From contig CABQKC010000016.1 in NCBI GenBank assembly GCA_902464635.1, positions 1 to 48,729 of the forward strand: a DNA stretch of 48,729 nucleotides. The letters are read 5' to 3'. Positions 18,495 through 25,395 of the stretch are shown here, piece after piece (position 1 is the stretch's first letter; each line of letters starts with the position of its first letter). Made by a program: the position numbers and the translations under genes. A model generated the notes under the pieces. It searched no databases, was not told the origin of the DNA, and saw nothing but the letters and a program-made list of their open reading frames with translations. The stretch comes from an uncultured Caryophanales bacterium. GTDB lineage: Bacteria; Bacillota_I; Bacilli_A; RFN20; CAG-826.

Positions 18495-19298
18495 ATGAAA
18501 AAAATTATTAAGTTTTCGTTATTGCTTCTTAGATATTTCCCCTCAATCGCGCATTATTATTTCTTTTATCTTCTTAGATATTCAAAGAACCCAAAGAAAT
18601 ATCCAATTGAGGAAAGATATTTTAGGATTAGGAAACTAGCCTTAAAGGTTTGCAAAGGCTTTAAAACCGAACTAGATGTAGAGAATAAAGAATATTTGCT
18701 TAATAGAAATTCTAGGACCATCCTAGTTTCTGATCATATTTCTGTCTTGGATATCGTTATGCTTATAGCTTTATCTCCAACTCCAGTTTCTTTTGTCGCT
18801 AAATCTAGTGTCAAACACCTTATCTTAATTGGCAAGGTTTTGACTTCAATCGATGGATTCTTCCTTGATAGAAATGATCCTAGAGATGCGATTAGGATAT
18901 TTAGATCCGCGACTGAAAATATGAAAAATGAGCCTATTTCCTATACTATTTACCCAGAAGGAACGCGAAATAAATACCCCCTTACTAAACCAATGTTAGA
19001 TTTCCACCCCGGTTCTTTTAAACTTGCCTATAAAGCCGAAGCCGATATTTTGGTATTTGCTGAATTTGGTACCCAAAGGATATTATCCAATAGCATGGAT
19101 AGATCCAATTTGATCCAAATGAAATTCTTCCCTCCTATCAAATATGAGGATATCAAGGATAAGAATACGACCGAAATTGCTTCTATTGCTCATGAAATGG
19201 TTTCAAAAGAAGTGGAACTAATGAAAGGAAAATACATTAGTTATTTTGCTTCTAAAAAGCATAAGCATAAACCGGTTCACGGATTCAAGGTTGATTAA
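18495..19298 (+). CDS. plsC: 1-acyl-sn-glycerol-3-phosphate acyltransferase (PlsC family)
   Basis: 267 residues. The acyltransferase HX4D motif is present as DHISVLD (near residue 78), and the glycerophosphate-binding PEGTRNK near 155, both in the expected order and spacing. VSFVAKSS and FFLDRNDPRDA lie between them. An N-terminal hydrophobic segment (residues 5-26) probably anchors it to the membrane. It transfers the second acyl chain onto lysophosphatidate in phospholipid synthesis. Upstream, TATAGT is followed at once by AAAGGGGT and the ATG, so the leader would be very short but still carries a ribosome binding site. Confidence 0.92.
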   Translation: MKKIIKFSLLLLRYFPSIAHYYFFYLLRYSKNPKKYPIEERYFRIRKLALKVCKGFKTELDVENKEYLLNRNSRTILVSDHISVLDIVMLIALSPTPVSFVAKSSVKHLILIGKVLTSIDGFFLDRNDPRDAIRIFRSATENMKNEPISYTIYPEGTRNKYPLTKPMLDFHPGSFKLAYKAEADILVFAEFGTQRILSNSMDRSNLIQMKFFPPIKYEDIKDKNTTEIASIAHEMVSKEVELMKGKYISYFASKKHKHKPVHGFKVD

Positions 19299-19299
19299 T

Positions 19300-19692
19300 A
19301 TGAGAGAAAACGAAGAAAAGAAATCTTCTTTATATAAGACAACGTGTACTGGTTTGGTTATTGCTTCCTTAGCAATATTTTTAGGTGTTATATTTTCGAC
19401 AAGGAATTTTGTCTCTTCTTTAGAAAATAATCCAATCTGGCCCTATTTAGCCTTATGCTTGCCGTTAGGTCTAATTTATGTTGTGATTGGTGTATTGGGC
19501 ATGGTTTTCTTTTCTTTAGAAAATAGAACTTATTCAAAGATAGCTTTATTCATTATAGGATTAATCTCAGGGATTATATTTATATTATCTTCTATCCCTG
19601 TTTTTGTGGTTTTAAAAGATATCGCGATTGGGATATGCGCAATTGGGATTGGGGTTTGCCTTATATTCATTTCTTTTTTAGAAAGGGCTTAA
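19300..19692 (+). CDS. Small four-helix membrane protein, hypothetical
   Basis: 130 residues with four hydrophobic segments, near residues 13-33, 47-70, 80-98 and 102-126. No family motif recognised. I chose the ATG at 19300, one base after the plsC stop, because an earlier in-frame start would run through the plsC end and read charged sequence unlike a membrane protein. It is probably coupled to plsC. Its 3' end overlaps the convergent methyltransferase gene by four bases. Confidence 0.65.
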   Translation: MRENEEKKSSLYKTTCTGLVIASLAIFLGVIFSTRNFVSSLENNPIWPYLALCLPLGLIYVVIGVLGMVFFSLENRTYSKIALFIIGLISGIIFILSSIPVFVVLKDIAIGICAIGIGVCLIFISFLERA

Positions 19693-20972
19693 TAGTTTCT
19701 TCTTAATCCTTTTGGATAATGGTTTTTGGCAGTTTTTGAGCTAATTTTTACTAATCCTAGATTAATGTTTTTATAACTAACCGTGTGGTATCCATTTGGA
19801 TAATCTAGTTGAAAAGTTTCGCCAGCTAGGTATTTTTTGGTTTGTTCTATATTTAGTTCTATATTATTTATCTTGCTAAATTTCCCTAGATGGAAACTTG
19901 GAATTTCTATTTTTCCTAGTGAAGATACTTCGACTCCATACCTAATTAAATCTAGATTTGTCTTTATTGGTCTAGTAGCTGAATATAAGGTGTCTTGAAC
20001 CAATATATTGCTTCTAGAGTTATCTAAGTATTGAAGGAATTCGCTTTTGCCTTTAAATTCCTTTTTGCTTTCGAATGGAATTATTTTGCCTTCGCCCTTT
20101 TTCCTTAATAAAGCGATAAATTGACCTTCCCCTTTATATAGATGAGGCAAAAGACGAATTGATTTAGGCAAATCTTTATGATGGTAGAAGCTTTTATCAT
20201 CTATCGGAGCATCTATTATTTCAAAATCGGAGTGGCTAGAAAGGAAATCCAAGATTACTTTTTCATTTTCTTCATAAGAAAATGAGCAGGTAGAATAGGA
20301 AATTACCCCTCCATCCCTAATAAAAATAGATGCTAGACGAAGAAGCCTAGATTGGATAGAAGCACAGTCTAAAACCTTTTGGTAACTCCAATCTAATAGC
20401 GCCTCCTTATTTTTCCTAAACATAGCAGATCCAGAGCAAGGGGCGTCTAGGATTATTTTGTCAAACCTAGATTTGTAATTAGATGCTTCTTTTTCTAAAT
20501 CACCACAGGTAATGACTATATTTCCTAGCCCCAGCCTTTCGACATTTTTTGATGTTTCTAAGCTTCTTTTATAGGAAATATCATTGGATATAATAAGCCC
20601 TTTGTCATTCATTTTTAGACTTGCCCCGATAGTTTTCCCCCCTGGGGCTGCAGCCATGTCTAGAATAACCTCGTCTTCTTTAGGATCCAAAAGATTTATT
20701 ACCATATTTGAAGATGGGTCTTGGATATAAAAAGCTCCGATATTGAAAAGAAGGCTTTTACCTAACTCAAGTTCTTTTTTATCAAAATAAAATGAATTGG
20801 GTATCAAAGGATTTTCAACTAGATTTGGATAAAATTCCAAAAGTGTCTTTTTATCGATATATTTTGTATTTAAGAATAATCCAGATACTTCTTTGCCATG
20901 ATTAATTTCATCTAATAGGAGCCTAGATTGCTCATCTCCAATGCTATTAATTAAATTTGTTTCAAAATCCAT
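19689..20972 (-). CDS. rsmF: 16S rRNA m5C methyltransferase, RsmF/NOL1-NOP2-Sun family
   Basis: 427 residues. It transfers methyl from SAM to a cytosine of rRNA through a covalent Cys adduct. Visible motifs: DMAAAPGGKT (SAM loop, near residue 105), DAPCSGSAMFRK carrying one conserved Cys, and SYSTCSFSYEENE carrying the catalytic Cys. The C-terminal 130 residues form the extra domain seen in the RsmF subgroup, ending PNGYHTVSYKNINLGLVKISSKTAKNHYPKGLRR in PUA-like style. No N-terminal NusB-type domain is present, which argues against RsmB. A TATAAT six bases before the ATG suggests a leaderless mRNA. The exact target cytosine cannot be read from sequence. Confidence 0.88.
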   Translation of the reverse strand: MDFETNLINSIGDEQSRLLLDEINHGKEVSGLFLNTKYIDKKTLLEFYPNLVENPLIPNSFYFDKKELELGKSLLFNIGAFYIQDPSSNMVINLLDPKEDEVILDMAAAPGGKTIGASLKMNDKGLIISNDISYKRSLETSKNVERLGLGNIVITCGDLEKEASNYKSRFDKIILDAPCSGSAMFRKNKEALLDWSYQKVLDCASIQSRLLRLASIFIRDGGVISYSTCSFSYEENEKVILDFLSSHSDFEIIDAPIDDKSFYHHKDLPKSIRLLPHLYKGEGQFIALLRKKGEGKIIPFESKKEFKGKSEFLQYLDNSRSNILVQDTLYSATRPIKTNLDLIRYGVEVSSLGKIEIPSFHLGKFSKINNIELNIEQTKKYLAGETFQLDYPNGYHTVSYKNINLGLVKISSKTAKNHYPKGLRRNY

Positions 20973-20978
20973 ATGAAC

Positions 20979-21011
20979 ATTATATTTTTAGTTTACTAAA
21001 GTTGGTATAAT
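20979..21011. promoter_or_regulatory. Divergent -10 elements for rsmF and pdp
   Basis: On the minus strand TATAAT (20984-20979) is six bases from the rsmF ATG. On the plus strand TATAAT (21006-21011) serves pdp, whose GAGG ribosome binding site is at 21031-21034. The two promoters are back to back in 71 bases, so their -35 regions must overlap the opposite unit. Confidence 0.5.
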
Positions 21012-21043
21012 TTAATTAGATATTTTTATTGAGGTATTTTTTT

Positions 21044-22345
21044 ATGAGAATGGTTGATATTATCGAAAAGAAAAGAGATGGATTGGCCTTAAGCGAAGAG
21101 GAAATCAATTTCTTCGTCAATGGTTTTACAAAAGAGGAAATCCCTTCTTACCAAGCTAGTGCCTTGGCTATGGCTATTGTCTTCCAAGGTATGAATAAGG
21201 AAGAAATTGGTGATTTAACTAAAGCCATGATGCATTCTGGCGATATGATCGACCTTTCTTCAATTAAAGGAATCAAAGTCGATAAGCATTCGACTGGTGG
21301 AGTTGGCGATAAGACTTCTTTGGTTTTGGGCCCGCTAGTAGCTGCCAATGGAGCAAAATTGGCCAAGATGAGTGGCAGGGGTTTAGGGCATACCGGCGGA
21401 ACTCTAGATAAAATGGAATCCATTCCAGGGATGAGAATCAATCTAAGCGAAGAAGAATTCATTAAGCAAGTCAATGACATAGGCATTTCTATAATTGGCC
21501 AAACCGCCCAGATAGATCCTGCCGATAAAAAGCTTTATGCCTTGCGTGATGTTACTGCTACTGTTGAATCCATTCCTTTAATTGCCTCTTCCATCATGTC
21601 TAAAAAATTAGCGTCAGGCTCAGATTGCATTCTCCTTGATGTTAAATTTGGTGATGGGGCTTTTATGAAAAATATCGAAAAAGCCAAGGAATTAGCCAAA
21701 ACCATGGTTGATATCGGTTCTTATTTGCATAGGGATACAAGAGCAATTATCACTGATATGGAAGAACCTTTAGGTATGGCAATTGGAAATGCCTTGGAAG
21801 TAAAAGAAGCTGTTATGACGCTTCAAGGCAAAGGTCCTAAGGATTTAGTCGATTTAGTTACCTATGCTGGTGCCATAATGCTAGAACAAGCCCATATTGT
21901 CTCTAGTTTCGATGAAGGAAAAGAACGAATTAAAAAGTCCATTGAAGATGGTTCCGGATATAAGAAATTGTTGGCAATGTTTAAAGCCCAAGGTGCCGAT
22001 ATTTCTTATCTTGAGGATTTATCTAAGCTACCTTTAGCAAGCCACGTTGTTCCTTTGTATTCTGAAAAAGAAGGTTATGTATGCAAATTGGATTGCCTAA
22101 AACTAGGCATTTCAGCAATGAAACTTGGTGCTGGAAGAGAGACAATGGATGATAAAATAGATATGTCGGCTGGTATTGTCTTGAACAAAAAATTAGGAGA
22201 CAAGGTCAACAAAGGTGAATTACTTTGCTATATCCATACGAATAAAGATAGTTATGAAGAAGTTGTTAAAGACGTCATTTCTTCTTTTCACATCCAAAAA
22301 GAACCTGTTAAGATTCACCCAATTGTTCACGAATATATAAAATAA
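21044..22345 (+). CDS. pdp: Pyrimidine-nucleoside phosphorylase
   Basis: 433 residues; phosphorolysis of thymidine, uridine or deoxyuridine in nucleoside salvage. The signature KHSTGGVGDKTSLVLGPLVAA (near residue 80) and SGRGLGHTGGTLDK (near 110) are the phosphate and nucleoside sites of the class II family. The C-terminal lid contains GAGRETMDDKIDMSAGI. The start at 21044 is nine bases after GAGG; 21050 is an alternative ATG two codons downstream. It forms a tight unit with dtd and mnmA. Confidence 0.95.
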   Translation: MRMVDIIEKKRDGLALSEEEINFFVNGFTKEEIPSYQASALAMAIVFQGMNKEEIGDLTKAMMHSGDMIDLSSIKGIKVDKHSTGGVGDKTSLVLGPLVAANGAKLAKMSGRGLGHTGGTLDKMESIPGMRINLSEEEFIKQVNDIGISIIGQTAQIDPADKKLYALRDVTATVESIPLIASSIMSKKLASGSDCILLDVKFGDGAFMKNIEKAKELAKTMVDIGSYLHRDTRAIITDMEEPLGMAIGNALEVKEAVMTLQGKGPKDLVDLVTYAGAIMLEQAHIVSSFDEGKERIKKSIEDGSGYKKLLAMFKAQGADISYLEDLSKLPLASHVVPLYSEKEGYVCKLDCLKLGISAMKLGAGRETMDDKIDMSAGIVLNKKLGDKVNKGELLCYIHTNKDSYEEVVKDVISSFHIQKEPVKIHPIVHEYIK

Positions 22346-22346
22346 A

Positions 22347-22799
22347 ATGAGAGTTTTAGTACAAAGGGTTTCTAAGGCTAACCTAAGTATTGATAACAAG
22401 CCTTTTTCTTCGATTTCTAAAGGGGTTTGCCTTTTGGTAGGTTTTACTTTTGGAGACGATAACAAAATCATTTCCAAAATGGCTGAAAAGATTTCAAAAA
22501 TGAGGATTTTCGAAGATGAAAATGGAAAGACTAATCTATCTTTATCTTCGGTAAATGGGGAGATTTTAGCAGTTTCCCAATTTACTTTGTATGGTTCTTT
22601 AAAAGATGGGAATAGACCTAGTTTTACTTCTTCTTTGAATTATATAGAAGCCTCAAAACTATATGAAGATTTCCTTGTAGAACTTAAAAAATATGGTTTT
22701 AAGGTCGAAAGAGGGATATTTGGTGCGGACATGCAGATTGATTTAATTAATGATGGTCCGTTTACGTTAATGTTAGATAGTAAGGAACTTTTCTTATGA
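22347..22799 (+). CDS. dtd: D-aminoacyl-tRNA deacylase
   Basis: 150 residues, the usual Dtd length. It hydrolyses D-amino acids wrongly charged on tRNA. The two signature motifs are present: SQFTLYG near residue 78 and NDGPFTLMLDS near 136, the Gly-Pro pair of which forms the cross-subunit chiral filter. It starts one base after the pdp stop and overlaps the mnmA start by four bases (ATGA). No own promoter is visible. Confidence 0.96.
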   Translation: MRVLVQRVSKANLSIDNKPFSSISKGVCLLVGFTFGDDNKIISKMAEKISKMRIFEDENGKTNLSLSSVNGEILAVSQFTLYGSLKDGNRPSFTSSLNYIEASKLYEDFLVELKKYGFKVERGIFGADMQIDLINDGPFTLMLDSKELFL

Positions 22800-23926
22800 A
22801 AGTAATGATTGGATTAAGTGGCGGGGTCGATTCGGCAGTCGCTGCATATTTATTAAAAAAGCAAGGTTATGAAGTTGTTGCTGGTTTCATGAGGAACTGG
22901 GATTCTTTGGCCAATAATGACTATTTAGGGAATCCTAATGTTAATGCAAACCAATGCCCACAGGAAAAAGATTATGAAGATGCTAAATTAGTAGCAGATA
23001 AACTTGGTATCCCTTTATTAAGACAAGATTTCGTCAAGGAATATTGGGATAATGTATTTTCTTATTTCCTAAAGGAATATAAAAACGGAAGAACCCCAAA
23101 CCCTGATGTATTTTGCAATAAATACATTAAATTCGATTCTTTTTTGAAGTTTGCTAAATCCCAAGGCTGCGATTATATTGCCATGGGCCATTATGCAAAA
23201 AGAGTCGATGTCGACGGAACTAGCTATATTTTTAAGGCATTTGACAAGAATAAGGATCAATCTTATTTCCTTTCTTTTCTTAACGAAGAACAGATTTCAT
23301 CTTGCTTATTCCCTTTAAGCGATATCGATAAAAACGAAGTTAGGCGAATTGCCCATGAATTAGATTTAGCTTCAGTCATGGATAAAAAGGATTCGACAGG
23401 TGTCTGCTTTATTGGGGAAAGGAATTTTAGGTCCTTCTTGCAAAATTATATGCCTGCAAAAGAAGGGGATATAATCGAAGGAAAGACAAATAAGGTAGTT
23501 GGTAAGCATCAAGGTGTCCTTTATTATACGATTGGTCAAAGGAAAGGACTTGGAATCGGAGGCATTAAAGGGGAGGAAGACGGTTCTTTTGTAATTTATA
23601 AAAAGGACGTTAAAAACAACATCCTCTATGTCGCTCATCCTAGCGAAAGATATCTTCTTACCTCAACTTCTTGCTATTTGAGCGATGTCAATTGGGTCGG
23701 ACCTAAGCCAACTTCTCCACTTGAAGTAGGTGTTAAATTTAGATATAGGCAGCAAGACCAAAAATGCACTTTAACTTTTGAGGGGGAGAAGATTAGACTA
23801 GATTATCCTCAAGGTGTAGAAGCGGTTACTCCAGGTCAAATAGGCGTTATATATGATGGAGAAAAGATGCTTGGTGGGGGAATAATTGAATCAACTTATT
23901 ATAAAGACAAAAGGACTGATATTTAA
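22796..23926 (+). CDS. mnmA: tRNA-specific 2-thiouridylase MnmA
   Basis: 376 residues. Adenylates and thiolates U34 of tRNA-Lys, -Glu and -Gln. The PP-loop GLSGGVDSAVAA is at residues 6-17. The two catalytic cysteines are in NPDVFCNKYIKF (near 102) and STGVCFIGERNF (near 202). The C-terminal beta domain reads VTPGQIGVIYDGEKMLGGGII. Length and order are canonical. The start overlaps the dtd stop by four bases. A cysteine desulfurase partner, often adjacent, is not in this window. Confidence 0.97.
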   Translation: MKVMIGLSGGVDSAVAAYLLKKQGYEVVAGFMRNWDSLANNDYLGNPNVNANQCPQEKDYEDAKLVADKLGIPLLRQDFVKEYWDNVFSYFLKEYKNGRTPNPDVFCNKYIKFDSFLKFAKSQGCDYIAMGHYAKRVDVDGTSYIFKAFDKNKDQSYFLSFLNEEQISSCLFPLSDIDKNEVRRIAHELDLASVMDKKDSTGVCFIGERNFRSFLQNYMPAKEGDIIEGKTNKVVGKHQGVLYYTIGQRKGLGIGGIKGEEDGSFVIYKKDVKNNILYVAHPSERYLLTSTSCYLSDVNWVGPKPTSPLEVGVKFRYRQQDQKCTLTFEGEKIRLDYPQGVEAVTPGQIGVIYDGEKMLGGGIIESTYYKDKRTDI

Positions 23927-23931
23927 AATCT

Positions 23932-25203
23932 ATGGCTAAGAAGAATGTAAATAAGAAAATAATAAAGGAAGGCAAAAATGCCTTTAAAAAGAGCCCTTTG
24001 GCATTCGTTTTTCTATTTGTTTCGCTAATTTGTATCGGATTTAGCTTGTTTACTACTTATGATTATTTTATTGAACCAAAGATAAATAGGCAAAAATATG
24101 AGCCTGAACTAATTTATTCTGCTCTTGATGCAGACCCAATTAGTTTCCATTTCCTTGAGGCTGGCAATGCAAATACCGGCGACTGCGTTTATATAAAAGC
24201 AGGGGAGAACGATATTTTAATTGATGCTGGGTCTAGGGCTAATTCTGCTGCGACCATTTCTTCTTATTTAAATAAAAAAGGCAGAGTCGAAGATAACAAA
24301 CTTGAATATGTAATTGCAACTCATGCCCATCAAGACCATATCGCAGGTTTTTCTGGAGTAAATGATCCTAATAATAAATCTAACAAAACAGGTATTCTTT
24401 ATAATTACAAAGTCGATAATTTAATTGATTTTTCTTATTATGAAAGCGGATCGACTTTAATTGATAATAAGAATCCAGTTAGTTTGGATGGTGCAACAGA
24501 GGTATATAAAAAATATGTAGAGGCTAGAAATTATGCCGTTGATAACGGTACAAATTGGAAAGTCGCTTCTGAACTTACAACAGTAAATAATAACTATATA
24601 GTAGAACTAGGGAAGAATCTAAAGATGGAAGTTCTTTATAATTTCTTCTATGACCATACAAAAAAAGACATAACCTTGCTTAATGATGATAATGTTAAAT
24701 TTTCTTCCTCGAAATTCTCTGACCAAAACGATTATTCCGTTTGCCTTAGATTTATTCAAGGTGACAGGGAATTCTTATTCACGGGAGATGCCGAAGAAGC
24801 TTCTGAATATAGCTTAACCAAATACAATAAATTAAACAAAGTCAGTTTATTTAAGGCTGGACACCATGGCTCTTATACGGCCTCAGGGAAAGCCTTATTA
24901 GAAAAGATACAACCTTCATTGGTTTGTGTTTGTTGCTGCGCGGGTAATACTGAATATGCAAAAAGTAACGAAAGGACTTTCCCTGCCCAGGATTTTATCG
25001 ATAGAATCTCACTTTATACCGATAAAGTCTATGTCACTACTTTGGGTGATTTTAAAGACAAGAGCAAATATACTTCTATGAATGGGAATATCGTAGTTAC
25101 CTTTAAGGATAAACCGCTTATTGAGTGTTCAAATAACAATACTCTCCTAAAAGATACAGAGTGGTTCAAATCAAATAGAACTATGCCAGAAAATTGGCAA
25201 TAA
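23932..25203 (+). CDS. Membrane-anchored metallo-beta-lactamase-fold hydrolase, ComEC-C-terminus-like
   Basis: 423 residues. A Lys-rich start and one hydrophobic helix (about residues 24-46) anchor it with the catalytic domain probably outside. The metallo-beta-lactamase domain is intact: DAGSRANSA, THAHQDHIAG (metal site), FTGDAEEAS, and FKAGHHGS near the end. This is the pattern of ComEC C-terminal domains and free-standing ComEC/Rec2-related hydrolases. It could be an extracellular nuclease or phosphodiesterase, but the substrate cannot be told. It begins five bases after mnmA with no Shine-Dalgarno. It should not be confused with the true comEC at 29819. Confidence 0.85.
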   Translation: MAKKNVNKKIIKEGKNAFKKSPLAFVFLFVSLICIGFSLFTTYDYFIEPKINRQKYEPELIYSALDADPISFHFLEAGNANTGDCVYIKAGENDILIDAGSRANSAATISSYLNKKGRVEDNKLEYVIATHAHQDHIAGFSGVNDPNNKSNKTGILYNYKVDNLIDFSYYESGSTLIDNKNPVSLDGATEVYKKYVEARNYAVDNGTNWKVASELTTVNNNYIVELGKNLKMEVLYNFFYDHTKKDITLLNDDNVKFSSSKFSDQNDYSVCLRFIQGDREFLFTGDAEEASEYSLTKYNKLNKVSLFKAGHHGSYTASGKALLEKIQPSLVCVCCCAGNTEYAKSNERTFPAQDFIDRISLYTDKVYVTTLGDFKDKSKYTSMNGNIVVTFKDKPLIECSNNNTLLKDTEWFKSNRTMPENWQ

Positions 25204-25231
25204 AACTCTATGTAGTTTTAAAAAAGGATAG

Positions 25232-25237
25232 TATGAT
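25232..25237 (+). promoter_or_regulatory. -10 element of the alaS T-box transcript
   Basis: TATGAT lies 29 bases after the previous stop codon; transcription would start near 25244, just at the foot of T-box stem I. No good -35 is seen. Confidence 0.45.
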
Positions 25238-25243
25238 AGTTGT

Positions 25244-25380
25244 ACCGGGAATTTGCCACTCCCCCTTATGCGGGTAATTCCGCCGTAATCTAGCGTTAAT
25301 AGTAAAAAAAGATGCACCTCCAAGGTGAAGAAGGATGGTACCGCGCGAAAGCGTTCCTTCATTGAGGGGTGTTTTATTTT
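25244..25380 (+). promoter_or_regulatory. T-box riboswitch (tRNA-Ala) controlling alaS
   Basis: The T-box core AAGGATGGTACCGCG is at 25331-25345. The antiterminator folds as GAAGGA (25330-25335) with TCCTTC (25355-25360), a TGGTACC bulge, and a small CGC-GAAA-GCG hairpin. TGGT in the bulge can pair with ACCA, fitting the A73 discriminator of tRNA-Ala. CACCT-CCA-AGGTG (25315-25327) is probably stem III. Stem I (about 25244-25286) is very short, closed by GGAATT-type pairing around a CCC/GGG hairpin; Ala codons GCC (25255-25257) and GCG (25270-25272) are candidate specifiers. The competing terminator ends in GAGGGGTG and a T-rich run (25364-25380). Confidence 0.88.
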
Positions 25381-25395
25381 TTTGGAGAAAAGAGT

